Assembly (NCBI GenBank): GCA_934180065.1 | Contig: CAKPRA010000006.1 | Location: forward strand, 1-64,000 | Source of the DNA: an uncultured Clostridia bacterium | GTDB lineage: Bacteria > Bacillota > Clostridia > TANB77 > CAG-508 | Direction of reading: 5' to 3' | DNA: 64,000 nt | Shown here: piece by piece, positions 26,265 through 35,436 of the stretch | Position numbering within the stretch: position 1 is the first letter of the stretch | How the letters are laid out: each line of letters opens with the position of its first letter | The notes under the pieces: model-generated | The model's input: only the letters and a program-made list of their open reading frames with translations | What the model was told of the DNA's origin: nothing | Databases searched by the model: none | Translations under genes and position numbers: made by a program

Positions 26265-26972
26265 ATGATTGTATCACATGATTTTTTTGTTGGTTTTAGA
26301 GAAGTTGATATTAACTCTAAAATGAAAAATAGTGCAATATTAAATATTTTTCAAGATATTGCTGGAATTCATTCTATAAAGATAGGAAAGAAATTTACAG
26401 GTCTTGATTCAACATGGATATTGATATCATATAAAGTTAATATTATTAAAAGACCTGAATATGGGGATATATTAACTGCGTATACATGGGTTACAGATAT
26501 GAAAAATTTGATATCTGCAAGGGAGTTTGAAATTAGAAATCAAAACGGTGAAATAGTTGTTACTGCTATATCCAATTGGGCACATATGTCTAATAATAAA
26601 TTGACCAAGATAACAGATGAAACAATAAATGCTTATGATGTAGAGCCTAATAAATCAAACTATAATGAATTAAAGTTGAAAAAATTACAATTACCAGAAA
26701 AATTTTTGAATGAAAAAATTTATGAAATTGATTGGAATTGGATTGATGTTAATAGACATATGAATAATATCTATTATATGGATTTGGTGGATATGATAGC
26801 TCTAGATAAGTATAAGGTTCAGTCTTGCAGTAGCTTTGAAATAATGTATAAAAAAGAAGTAAAACTGGGTGAAAAAGTGAGATGTTTTTATACAGAGCAA
26901 GAAAATTTGGAATTTGTTGTTATAAAAAGTGAGGATTTATCAGTATTGCATACAGTTATAAAATTAAGTTAA
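26265..26972 (+). CDS. Acyl-ACP thioesterase
   Basis: 235 residues, double hotdog fold. The first half opens with FFVGFREVDINSKMKNSAIL and GIHSIKIGKK; the second has WNWIDVNRHMNNIYYMDLV, which holds the catalytic Asn/His positions of the FatA/FatB-like family. It releases fatty acids from acyl carrier protein in the cytoplasm. GGGAGGAAAA precedes the ATG; only 24 bases separate it from uvrC, so the two may be one transcript. Confidence 0.85.
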   Translation: MIVSHDFFVGFREVDINSKMKNSAILNIFQDIAGIHSIKIGKKFTGLDSTWILISYKVNIIKRPEYGDILTAYTWVTDMKNLISAREFEIRNQNGEIVVTAISNWAHMSNNKLTKITDETINAYDVEPNKSNYNELKLKKLQLPEKFLNEKIYEIDWNWIDVNRHMNNIYYMDLVDMIALDKYKVQSCSSFEIMYKKEVKLGEKVRCFYTEQENLEFVVIKSEDLSVLHTVIKLS

Positions 26973-27057
26973 ATTTTAGCAATTATAAATTTAGCTGATT
27001 AATATTTGAATGTGACAAAAATCTTATGAATTTTTTTAAATTAAATAAAAAAATCTA

Positions 27058-27087
27058 TTGACAATGAATATAAAATTGTGCTAATAT
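27058..27087 (+). promoter_or_regulatory. Promoter of tRNA-Leu
   Basis: TTGACA (27058-27063) and TAATAT (27082-27087), 18 bases apart, ending 16 bases before the tRNA. Confidence 0.65.
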
Positions 27088-27103
27088 TGTATAAGTTCCA
27101 AAT

Positions 27104-27187
27104 GCGGATGTGGCGGAATTGGCAGACGCGCTGGTCTTAGGAACCAGTGTCAACGACGTGGGGGTTCAAGTCCCTTCATCCGCACCA
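27104..27187 (+). tRNA. tRNA-Leu(TAG)
   Basis: Acceptor GCGGATG pairs with CATCCGC, anticodon stem CTGGT/ACCAG with loop CTTAGGA gives anticodon TAG, a long variable arm, GGTTCAAGTCC in the T arm, and CCA encoded at 27185-27187. A terminator-like hairpin (ATAAACCG...CGGTTTAT) follows at about 27197-27235. Confidence 0.94.
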
Positions 27188-27266
27188 TTTATATTTAATA
27201 AACCGTTGATATTTCAATATATCAGCGGTTTATTTTTAGGTTTTGGTGCAATTTTGGTGTAATTTT

Positions 27267-27475
27267 CTATATTTCATTCATTTTTTGAGAAGCGTATAAA
27301 TCCAATTCTTTAAGTACATCTGTATATGTATCCATTGTGATTCCTATTTTACTATGTCCTAATCTTTTAGAAATAGTTTTTATATCTACACCTTTATATA
27401 AAAGCAGAGTTGCATGAGTATGCCTCAAATCGTGAAATCTTATTTTTCGTATATTGTTTCTTTTTTTATTTTAAA
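27267..27475 (-). pseudogene. C-terminal remnant of a tyrosine integrase
   Basis: On the minus strand, RFHDLRHTHATLLLYKGVDI followed by KTISKRLGHSKIGITMDTYT and a stop is the catalytic C-terminus of a phage-type integrase (His-x-x-Arg and the Tyr of MDTYTD). There is no N-terminal or core part upstream; an in-frame stop lies just before. It ends about 80 bases after the tRNA-Leu 3' end, the usual position of an integrase at a tRNA attachment site. Confidence 0.85.
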
Positions 27476-27521
27476 AGTATGATATAATTATTTCAATGAT
27501 TTTTTTTTGGGGGAGGTTATT

Positions 27522-28057
27522 ATGGAAGAAAAATTTGATGTTTTGAATGAATTCGGAGAATTTACAGGGGAAATTGCTACTAGGGAAGAATGCCATAAAA
27601 AGGGATTATGGCATAGGGCAGTATATGCATTTATTATAGACGATAAAGGAAATATCTTATTGCAAAAAAGAAGTAATAAAAAAAGTTATGGCCTAATATG
27701 TGGGATGTAACTGTTGGAGGTCATGTAGATGCAGGAGAATTTGGAAGGCAAGCTCTAATAAGAGAAGTCAAAGAAGAGCTAGGAGTTGAAATTAATGATG
27801 AGGATGTTAAATATCTAATTGGCTCTACATCAATAAACGTACAAGGAGATATTATAAATAAACACTATAATGAATGCTATTTAATTACAAAAAATATAGA
27901 TATTTCAGATATAAAGATACAGCAAGAAGAAGTATCTGAAGTACGATATTTTTCAAAAGATGAATTGTTTAAAAGAATTTCAAATAATTATGAAGGTTTA
28001 ACAGAAAAAACAGGACCATGGAATTTTTTAGGGAAAATTTTAGAGAGATATGTTTAA
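27522..28057 (+). pseudogene. Nudix hydrolase with one frameshift
   Basis: The N-terminal part (27522-27710) has CHKKGLWHRAVYAFIIDD and ends out of frame at a run of seven A (27678-27684). The rest continues in another frame as MWDVTVGGHVDAGEFGRQAL, with a full Nudix box up to REVKEELGVEI. With one more A the junction would read KKLWPNMWDVTVGGH, as in YfcD-type Nudix proteins. These hydrolyse nucleoside diphosphate-linked compounds. GGGGGAGG lies before the ATG at 27522. Either a recent mutation, slippage-corrected expression or a sequence error. Confidence 0.8.
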
Positions 28058-28144
28058 TCTGGTAAATTAATCGATTTTTCAACGAAATTATGATACAATA
28101 TCAAGAGCAGACATTTTTTTTTAAACAAAAATTATGCAATGGAT

Positions 28145-28172
28145 TTGTCAATCAATATACATATGTTATAAT
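28145..28172 (+). promoter_or_regulatory. Sigma-A promoter of the HAD phosphatase gene
   Basis: TTGTCA (28145-28150) and TATAAT (28167-28172), 16 bases apart, 32 bases before the start codon. Confidence 0.7.
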
Positions 28173-28203
28173 TGTTACATAATAGATCAATTAGGAGGAT
28201 AAA

Positions 28204-28794
28204 ATGAACATAGGACTAGATATAGATGGTGTAATATTAGATAGTGAAAAAGTATTTAGAACAGTAGCTGATTTGTACAACACAATAGAACTAAATAACA
28301 GAGCAATAAGAGCATATGATGAACCACGAGTTCAAGAAAAATACAATTGGACTGATGAAGAAATACAAGAATTTGCTGATAAATATTTTATAGAATGTTC
28401 AAAAATTTCAAATTTCATGCCATGTGTAAAAGAAGTGTTAGATATGTTAAAACAAGAAGGACATAACCTAATAATAATAACAGCAAGAGGTCGTGACAAA
28501 AAAGAAATGAGAGCAATAGCAGAAGAAAAGTTTGAAAAAGAAGGCTTAAAATTTGACAAATATTATTGGGCTCAAAGAGGAAAAGCTGATGTATGTGTAA
28601 AAGAAAAAATTGATGTAATGATAGATGACAACTACATGAATTGCTTAGAAATAGCAGAAAAAAATATAAAAACATTATATTTTAGAGATGCAGGAATAAA
28701 AGAGATAAAAGATAATCCACACATAACAGAAGTTCACAATTGGGGTGAAATATACAAATATATACACATGTATAATAATGAAATAAATAGCTAA
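28204..28794 (+). CDS. HAD-family 5'-nucleotidase-like phosphatase
   Basis: 196 residues. The HAD motifs are GLDIDGVILDSE (Asp6 and Asp8 as nucleophile and acid), IIITARGRDKKEM (motif II Thr) and DVMIDDNYMNCLEIA (motif IV acidic pair), in the arrangement of the NT5C/YqfW group. It probably dephosphorylates a nucleotide or sugar phosphate in the cytoplasm. AGGAGG lies before the ATG. Two further genes follow closely and may be co-transcribed. Confidence 0.8.
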   Translation: MNIGLDIDGVILDSEKVFRTVADLYNTIELNNRAIRAYDEPRVQEKYNWTDEEIQEFADKYFIECSKISNFMPCVKEVLDMLKQEGHNLIIITARGRDKKEMRAIAEEKFEKEGLKFDKYYWAQRGKADVCVKEKIDVMIDDNYMNCLEIAEKNIKTLYFRDAGIKEIKDNPHITEVHNWGEIYKYIHMYNNEINS

Positions 28795-28845
28795 AAATTA
28801 CATATAGTGTTAAAAAAAGTAAACAAAAAGATAGGAGAAAATATT

Positions 28846-29004
28846 ATGAGAGAAAAGTATTTTGAAGATCTTGGTTTAGATGATGGACAAGATATATTAA
28901 GTAAATTTAAAATAAATATGGATGAGATATTAGAAGAATCAAAAGAGCATGAAGATAAAAAGCAAAAAGATGCTAAAGAAAATGAGAAAAAAGATAATAA
29001 ATAA
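28846..29004 (+). CDS. 52-residue acidic/lysine-rich protein, unknown
   Basis: 52 residues starting at an ATG with ATAGGAGAA upstream. An acidic first half (YFEDLGLDDGQDILSKF) is followed by a Lys/Glu-rich helical tail. Not recognised. It sits between the HAD phosphatase and the RNA methyltransferase genes with short gaps (51 and 14 bases), so it is likely translated as part of that operon. Confidence 0.6.
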   Translation: MREKYFEDLGLDDGQDILSKFKINMDEILEESKEHEDKKQKDAKENEKKDNK

Positions 29005-29018
29005 TAAAGAAGGTGCTT

Positions 29019-30398
29019 ATGATTATGGAAATTCCTATACAAAAAAATAAGGAATATATAGTTGATATAATTGATAATGGATTTGAAGGAGAAGGGATTG
29101 CAAAAATAGATAATTTTACAATCTTTATTGATGGTGCAATAAAAGGCGAAAAATGTAAAATATTAATAGTAAAAATAACATCATCACATGCATTTGGAAA
29201 ATTATTAGAGCTAATAGAGCAATCTCCTGTAAGATGTACTCCAGATTGTGAAACATATAAAAGATGTGGGGGATGCAATTTACGACATATTGATTATGAA
29301 GAAACATTAAACATAAAGCAACAAAAAGTCCAAAATTTAATAAACAAAACACTAACTAAAAAAGTAGAAGTAGAAAAAACATTAGGAATGGGAAATCCAT
29401 ATAATTATAGAAATAAAGCTCAATATCCAGTAGGCACAAATAAAAATGGAGAAAAAGTTTTTGGTGTATTTGCTAAAAGAACACATGAAATTATACCAAT
29501 AAAAGAATGTAAAATTCAAAAAGAAATATCATATGAAATAGCAAACTATATTTTAGATTATATAAAGAAAAATAACATAAGTGTATATAATGAAAAAAAG
29601 CAAACCGGATTAGTACGACATATTGTAACAAAAGTAGGGATTCAAACAAATGAAATTATGTGTATTATTGTAATAAACGGCAAAGAGCTACCACATGAAC
29701 TAGCTCTTGCTAATAATATAATTGATAAATTTCCAATGGTAAAAACAGTTGTAAAAAATATAAACACAAAAAATACAAATGTAATAATGGGCCAAAAAAA
29801 TGAAGCAATAGTTGGAAGAGGTTATATTACAGATGTATTAGGTGATTATATTTTTAAAATATCGCCAATGTCATTTTATCAAGTTAATCCAATACAAGCA
29901 GAGGCTCTTTATAACATTGCAATTGAAAAAGCAAATATTACAAAAGATGATGTGGTATGCGACTTATATTGTGGAATTGGAACAATAGGAATATTTGCAT
30001 CAAAATTTGCTAAAAAAGTATATGGAATTGAAATAGTAAAACAAGCAATAGAAGATGCACACGGAAATGCAAAATTAAACAATGTAAACAATATTGAATT
30101 CATATGCGGAGATGTTGAGCAAGCATTTGATAAATTAATTAAAAAGGAAAAAGTAAAACCATCAGTAGTAATAGTAGACCCTCCAAGAAAAGGATTAGAT
30201 AATAATACAATTGAAAATATTATTAAATTGAATGTAGAGAGAGTTGTATACATAAGCTGTAATCCAGCAACTATGGTGAGAGATTTGAAAATAATGGAGA
30301 AAAAGTACGAGATAAGGGAAGTTCAGCCGGTGGATATGTTTCCGTTTACATCACATGTGGAGTGTTGTGTAGTGATGACATTAAAAGACAACCTATAA
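29019..30398 (+). CDS. RlmD/RlmCD-type 23S rRNA (uracil-C5)-methyltransferase
   Basis: About 459 residues. N-terminal TRAM domain (YIVDIIDNGFEGEGIAK), the iron-sulfur Cys set (CTPDC, KRCGGC), SPMSFYQVNPIQAEALY, the SAM site CDLYCGIGTIGIFAS, VIVDPPRKGLD and the catalytic Cys in YISCNPATM. The family methylates U747 and/or U1939 of 23S rRNA (RlmCD in Firmicutes). The start could be 29019 or 29025; AAGAAGG supports the first. Confidence 0.9.
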   Translation: MIMEIPIQKNKEYIVDIIDNGFEGEGIAKIDNFTIFIDGAIKGEKCKILIVKITSSHAFGKLLELIEQSPVRCTPDCETYKRCGGCNLRHIDYEETLNIKQQKVQNLINKTLTKKVEVEKTLGMGNPYNYRNKAQYPVGTNKNGEKVFGVFAKRTHEIIPIKECKIQKEISYEIANYILDYIKKNNISVYNEKKQTGLVRHIVTKVGIQTNEIMCIIVINGKELPHELALANNIIDKFPMVKTVVKNINTKNTNVIMGQKNEAIVGRGYITDVLGDYIFKISPMSFYQVNPIQAEALYNIAIEKANITKDDVVCDLYCGIGTIGIFASKFAKKVYGIEIVKQAIEDAHGNAKLNNVNNIEFICGDVEQAFDKLIKKEKVKPSVVIVDPPRKGLDNNTIENIIKLNVERVVYISCNPATMVRDLKIMEKKYEIREVQPVDMFPFTSHVECCVVMTLKDNL

Positions 30399-30420
30399 TG
30401 GCAAAGTTCTTTTAACTAAT

Positions 30421-30789
30421 ATGAGAGCCATAACTGACCATGAGGCTTTTTTGTTGCCAGGTGGAAGACTTGAATTATTAGAAAATTCAGATGAAGCAAT
30501 AAAAAGAGAAATAGAAGAAGAATTGAAATTAAAACTTGATTTTAAATTAATATCAATAGAAGAAAATATTTCAAAAGCAAATAAATTCCAAATGCTTGAA
30601 TTTGTGTATTATGCAGAAATTGATAGCTTTGAAAGTATAGAGCTACCAAATGATGGTTGGGATAAATTTAAAATTGTCGAAATAAAAGATATTGATAATA
30701 TCGATATTAGACCCAAAACAATTAATAATTTAATTAAATGTGATGAATATTCTAGTATATCACACAATGTAAATTATGATTGGGCTTAA
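30421..30789 (+). pseudogene. Nudix protein, probably N-terminally truncated
   Basis: 122 codons from the first ATG. A Nudix box is intact (GGRLELLENSDEAIK, REIEEEL), but the usual first beta strands are missing. The frame stays open backwards (GKVLLTNMRAITDHEAF) into the end of the RNA methyltransferase gene without a start codon or ribosome binding site. This suggests a deletion joined the gene to its neighbour. It is an arrested or weakly translated remnant rather than a whole gene. Confidence 0.6.
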
Positions 30790-30854
30790 TAATAAAAAAG
30801 ACTTTTTGTGAGGTAAAATAAAAACAATAGTTACATCAAAAAATTATATTAAGT

Positions 30855-30883
30855 TTGACGAATGACAAATAATATGCTACAAT
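30855..30883 (+). promoter_or_regulatory. Sigma-A promoter of the GNAT leader
   Basis: TTGACG (30855-30860) and TACAAT (30878-30883), 17 bases apart. Confidence 0.7.
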
Positions 30884-30889
30884 TAAAAA

Positions 30890-31025
30890 CATATTTAAGA
30901 GTTTATCTAGGAAATAACATTCTGAGCGATAAAGGACAATTATAAATAGATTAGTTGTTTACACGAAGTGAGATATAAAGTCTTGCAAGGGAGTCTTAAA
31001 AGATTCTTTTGTGAGGCTTATTTTT
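30890..31025 (+). promoter_or_regulatory. Structured leader RNA with long terminator stem
   Basis: From the promoter, about 90 bases containing TTTATCTAGGAAATAACATT and ACACGAAGTGAGATATAAAG are followed by a stem of 20 consecutive pairs including several G-U (30978-30997 with 31000-31019) and a T-rich tract. The next gene's ribosome binding site starts at 31031. The layout is that of an attenuator or riboswitch. No known class was matched. Confidence 0.6.
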
Positions 31026-31044
31026 ATTTAAAGGAGTGATTAAA

Positions 31045-31519
31045 GTGCAGGATATTATAATTAGAAATGCAACTATTGAAGATGTTGAGAAAATTGCAGA
31101 CATTAAAATTGAAAGTTGGCAAACGGCATATAGAGGGATTATAGATGATGATTTTCTTGATAATATGGATAGAGAAAAAGAAATTGAGAAGAGAAGGAAT
31201 AATATAGATAATGGTGTAAATATTATAGTAGCTGAACTAAATAAGAATGTTGTCGGATTTTGTTTATATAGAAATTATAATAAAAACACAGGAAAATATC
31301 CAGAGGCAGATTGTGAAATTTCTTCTCTATATAACAAGTAAATTAAAAAGAAATGGAATTGGAAAAAAACTTATGAAATATGTTATAGAGCTATTAAGAA
31401 AAGAAGGTAAAAAACAAATGATATTGGGTTGCTTAAAGGAAAACTATCCATCAAGAGCATTTTATGAAAAAATGGGTGGAAAGGTTATAAATTATGATGA
31501 AATTGAGTCTGAAAAATAA
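31045..31519 (+). pseudogene. GNAT acetyltransferase with one frameshift
   Basis: Starts with GTG after AAAGGAG: MQDIIIRNATIEDVEKIADI and ESWQTAYRGII are typical of a GNAT N-terminus. Around 31320-31335 the frame is lost (ISSLYNK then stop), while the C-terminal half continues in the next frame as LYITSKLKRNGIGKKLMKYV with the acetyl-CoA loop (NGIGKKL) and AFYEKMGGK. One surplus base explains this. The product would be inactive unless the frame is corrected. Confidence 0.8.
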
Positions 31520-31592
31520 AAACTATGGATTAGCAATTTATGAATATGATATTTCCAATATGTAAAATTTTTTTTATAAAGGAGAGAATATT

Positions 31593-32058
31593 ATGACTGA
31601 AATAAAATAATATCAGGAAAAATATGCAAAAGAAATGTCAAATATAATAATAACCAATATGTATGAAATAAATATAAAAGATCATGGAAAAGAGATTATT
31701 GATAAATTATCAAAACATTTTACAGAAGAAGAAATAAAAAAGAATTATCCAAAAAGAACAAAGAGCTATATTGCTATTGAAGAAAATAAAGTAGTAGGTA
31801 CTATAAGTATAGATAAATTAAGAGGAGATTCAACAGGTACAAAATATATAATTTTAACAGTATTTGTAAAAACAGAAAATCATCATCAAGGAATAGGAAC
31901 TATGCTTATAAAGAAAATAGAAAATTATGCAAAAAGTATAGGGGCAAAAGAATTATATATACTTGCTTCAATATATGGGTGTGAATTTTATCGTAAACTA
32001 GGCTATGAAAAAAGAGCTAAACAAGGATAAAGAATATACATTGGTTAAATATTTATAG
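31593..32058 (+). pseudogene. Second GNAT acetyltransferase, nonsense codon and frameshift
   Basis: The ATG at 31593 has AAAGGAGAG upstream. Codon 6 is TAA (31608-31610), after which the frame continues YQEKYAKEMSNIIITNMYEI, an acetyl-CoA loop (HHQGIGTMLIKKI) and CEFYRKLGYE. At a run of six A (32008-32013) the frame shifts again; in the other frame ELNKDKEYTLVKYL and a stop complete the usual ending. Two independent lesions make this a clear pseudogene. Confidence 0.85.
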
Positions 32059-32201
32059 AAAAAATGTAAAATAATATTACAAAGTAGTAAAATCAGAAAA
32101 CGTATATGATATGGACTTTAACACTGTTAAAGTGATTATGAATTAATAGATAAATTTAAATATACAAAAGCAGTATTTAAATTGGCTGATAAAGAAAAAT
32201 A

Positions 32202-32232
32202 GTTACCAAAAAAACATGGAAAAATTGGTAAC
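32202..32232. promoter_or_regulatory. Inverted repeat, candidate operator of the surface-protein gene
   Basis: GTTACCA (32202-32208) and TGGTAAC (32226-32232) separated by 17 bases, 74 bases before the start of the SPKTG protein. A near-identical arrangement lies in the divergent promoter region at 37915-37946. Confidence 0.5.
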
Positions 32233-32305
32233 AAATATTAAAATAAAAATAGTATATGATAAAATAAAAATCGAAAAAATATTAAAGAGAGGGGGAAAAA
32301 ATTAA

Positions 32306-33580
32306 ATGGGAAAAACAAAAGAATTGTTAATATTATTTATTAGTTGTTTGTTTGCACTTTTTATATTCCAAATGACTACAAATAAAGCATATGCAGAAAC
32401 AAAAAATGAGGTAACATTAAATTTTGACGGAGGAATCATTCATGATGGTTATGTAGAATATAGTAAAATTGGTAAAATACAATTATTTAAAGGTAATGAA
32501 TTAGTAGCTAATATTTCAAATAATATGACAATAGATTTAAATGAAGCAGATTACAATTTTGTAATTAAAGAAGATCAAAGCGAAAATACAGGAAGCACTA
32601 TTGTTTCTCAAATTGTAAGATTAAGTATTAATAACAAGTATTATTATGCAACAAATTCTACATTCAAATTAGAATCAAGTAAATTTAATGGAACATTAAA
32701 TATCAAGTTAACAAGGGCCAATACAGTTGTTAATACAAAAGTTGAAAATGTTTATGACAATATAACATCAACAGGTATTATTGATTTAACTAATAATAAA
32801 ACATATGTAATTGATTTTTCTAAAGATGATGAATTAACAAAAGGCTTAAAAATGTTTGCAGATTTAGAAAAAACATTGTATTACAAAAGATCAAACGAAA
32901 GTCTGTTATTAACAGAAAATGAAAGTGAAGCTGTTATAAAAATAGTTGGTAATAAATCCGAAAACAAAGCAGTATTATCAGCTGTAAACGTTAATGGCAA
33001 AAAAGAAGAGAAATTTAAAGGTCTTTATACTAAATATACAGGCTCAAAATTACAATATGACGGTACTGTAGATGGTGTTATAAATGAAACAAGAACTGAT
33101 TACTATACTAAATGTACTTATGATTTTACATTTAAATATCAAGATGAAGAGCCAAAAGAATATACTTTTATAGAAGGAGCAAATCAAATATATATAATAA
33201 ATGAATCAAAAAATGCAACATTTAGAATAGATGCAGATTATAGTTTATTCTGCAATAAAGTATATGTAGATGATAATTTATTAGATAGTAAAAATTATGA
33301 TTCAAAATCAGGAAGTACAGTAATTACTTTAAAAGATGAATATTTAAGAACATTATCTGTTGGAGAGCACACATTGAAAGTTGCTTTTTCAGATGGAAAA
33401 GAAGCAACAACAAAATTTGAATTTAAAGAAAAACAGCAAATTGTAAATACAGAAAATGATAAAGAAAATATTAGTACAAGCCCTAAAACTGGAGATAATT
33501 TATTAGTATATCTTGTATTATCTGTAGTTTCAGTAATTGGAATCACTACTTTAATAATAGTTAACAACAGAAGAAAATAA
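32306..33580 (+). CDS. Sortase-anchored surface protein, SPKTG type
   Basis: 424 residues: signal peptide (about 1-31, ending AYA), extracellular beta-rich domains without recognised names, a module near the end (LRTLSVGEHTLKVAFSDGKE) often seen in clostridial wall proteins, then SPKTGD, a hydrophobic helix and NNRRK. (S/P)PxTG motifs are recognised by class B sortase in C. difficile; no such sortase lies in this window. GGGGG lies before the ATG. The next gene encodes a second protein with the same anchor. Confidence 0.8.
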   Translation: MGKTKELLILFISCLFALFIFQMTTNKAYAETKNEVTLNFDGGIIHDGYVEYSKIGKIQLFKGNELVANISNNMTIDLNEADYNFVIKEDQSENTGSTIVSQIVRLSINNKYYYATNSTFKLESSKFNGTLNIKLTRANTVVNTKVENVYDNITSTGIIDLTNNKTYVIDFSKDDELTKGLKMFADLEKTLYYKRSNESLLLTENESEAVIKIVGNKSENKAVLSAVNVNGKKEEKFKGLYTKYTGSKLQYDGTVDGVINETRTDYYTKCTYDFTFKYQDEEPKEYTFIEGANQIYIINESKNATFRIDADYSLFCNKVYVDDNLLDSKNYDSKSGSTVITLKDEYLRTLSVGEHTLKVAFSDGKEATTKFEFKEKQQIVNTENDKENISTSPKTGDNLLVYLVLSVVSVIGITTLIIVNNRRK

Positions 33581-33730
33581 GAGAAGTTATTATTTAGACT
33601 AAAAGTTGCTTATAGAATAGAATTTGTTTAAAACTATATTTAAAAGATTTAATCAAAATACACATTAATATATTTATAAATGCATATTAGTCTAAATAGT
33701 AAAAAAAGAAAACAATAGGAGGAAAGTAAA

Positions 33731-35221
33731 ATGAAAATTAAAAAAAGTTTAATATTTTTAGCAATTATTTTAGCTAGTATATGTCTGTTTAGTTTTTCAA
33801 ACAAAGCAAATGCAGCGACAATTAGTAATGATGGTAAATATTCTTTACTACTATCTATTAGTGGTAGTGAAGAGGCTAGTATTGATGGTGAATATGCTAA
33901 ACTTGTAAGATTTAATATTGCAGAAGGAGAAACAACAGTTAAATTATCTGAATTAACAAAAGGAATTGTTCCTTTCAATGGTAAAACTGAATTCTCACAT
34001 TGGGAAACAATAAATAAGGAGAAAGCTAGTGAAGAATTAAAAATAGAGGACTTTACTAGTTCAGGCAATTTTTATAAATCAACAGGTGAAGAAGTTACGT
34101 ATACTAATGGATTAAGGCTTATTGCTAAATTTTCAGATAAAGAATTAAAAGATAGTGGCAAATACTATGTAAGTCTTGATGCATTTGGAGGTACAGTAAA
34201 TGGTAAAGCAAAATTAACATTGGAAAGTAATGTGACAGAATTTAAAACAATTGATTTAACAAAATATACTCCTATAAGAAAAGGGTATACTTTTAAAGGT
34301 TGGGATTTTAATGGAAAAATTGTTACTTCTATAGATTCAAGTGCTTTTGCAAAAGACGCTTCAATTGATTTAACTGCTACATATACACAAGATACTTTTA
34401 TTGGAGATGATAGAGTATTAGTATTAGATGCTAATGGTGGAACTATTTCTGGTAAAACATCTAACAAATATGACTATTTAGGTGGTGGAGATTCAGGAAC
34501 AGCTATGTCACTTTTACCATACATACCTGTAAGAGCAGGATATAAATTTAATGGATGGAATGCTAAAAAGGATGGAAGTGGAAAAAACTATACTTATATA
34601 TATTGGAGAAGATGGGATAAAGATGATAAAGAAGATCTTAACAGAAACACTATTATAAAAAATGCAAACGGTGCTGAATATTATCAAAATGTAACTTTAT
34701 ATGCTTCTTGGACTAAAATTTCAGAAGAGCCAGAAACAGTAAAAGAAATTCAAAGCACAGGAGAAACAAAGGCAAAAATTGAATTTGAAAATGAAGTTAG
34801 CAAAGACTATGAATTAGATATTAAACCTATAGAAGTTAAAGAAGATTTAACAAATAAAAATGTTAAATACATAGTAGATATAAATGTATTAGAAAATGGT
34901 GATGTTATTAAAATTAGTGATACTAAAATGAAAATAAGAATTGCATTACCAGAAGACTTAAAAGGATTTAACAAATATGAAGTTGTTTATATTTCAGATG
35001 ATGAAATAAAAGAAACTTTACCAGCAACAGTAGAAGATGGATATATAGTATTTGAAACAACACATTTAAGCCAATATGGAATTGTAGCAACAAATGTTGA
35101 AGAAAAAAATGAACAAGCTAAAAATTCTCCAAAAACAGGAGATAATGTTATTGTAAGTTTTATGTTAGCAATAGTTTCTTTAGGTGCTATTAGTATTATT
35201 GTTGTTAATAAAAGAAAATAA
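33731..35221 (+). CDS. Sortase-anchored surface protein with InlB B-repeats
   Basis: 496 residues: signal peptide (1-33, ending ANAA), at least two Listeria-Bacteroides/InlB B-like repeats (YTPIRKGYTFKGWDFNGK; YIPVRAGYKFNGWNAKKDGS), a C-terminal domain ending HLSQYGIVA, then SPKTGD, a membrane helix and NKRK. Such repeats are found in adhesive surface proteins. AGGAGG precedes the ATG. A terminator follows at 35267. Ligand unknown. Confidence 0.85.
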   Translation: MKIKKSLIFLAIILASICLFSFSNKANAATISNDGKYSLLLSISGSEEASIDGEYAKLVRFNIAEGETTVKLSELTKGIVPFNGKTEFSHWETINKEKASEELKIEDFTSSGNFYKSTGEEVTYTNGLRLIAKFSDKELKDSGKYYVSLDAFGGTVNGKAKLTLESNVTEFKTIDLTKYTPIRKGYTFKGWDFNGKIVTSIDSSAFAKDASIDLTATYTQDTFIGDDRVLVLDANGGTISGKTSNKYDYLGGGDSGTAMSLLPYIPVRAGYKFNGWNAKKDGSGKNYTYIYWRRWDKDDKEDLNRNTIIKNANGAEYYQNVTLYASWTKISEEPETVKEIQSTGETKAKIEFENEVSKDYELDIKPIEVKEDLTNKNVKYIVDINVLENGDVIKISDTKMKIRIALPEDLKGFNKYEVVYISDDEIKETLPATVEDGYIVFETTHLSQYGIVATNVEEKNEQAKNSPKTGDNVIVSFMLAIVSLGAISIIVVNKRK

Positions 35222-35266
35222 AAAAGATAATATATAGAGCATTATATATAAAACTTAATAAGCAAT

Positions 35267-35303
35267 AAAAATACCTTTTGGGAGTTTCTCATTAGGTATT
35301 TTT
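35267..35303 (+). terminator. Terminator after the InlB-repeat gene
   Basis: AAAAATACC/GGTATTTTT with an inner TGGGAG/CTCA pairing, followed by T-rich sequence. Confidence 0.7.
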
Positions 35304-35436
35304 ATATAATAGGAAATTATAATTTTATATTGTCAATAAAATTATTTTGTGGTATAAGTAATATAGAAAATGATACACTAAATTTATCATTAATTTTTTA
35401 TAAATCTGCAAAAAGATTTTAAAGAAGGGAGAACAT

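Noticed and set aside
30890..31025. ykkC-type riboswitch assignment for the GNAT leader
   Set aside because: CTAGG and ACACGAAG resemble parts of that class, but the conserved CCGAGAG and AAAAGCCCGGGAG blocks are missing.
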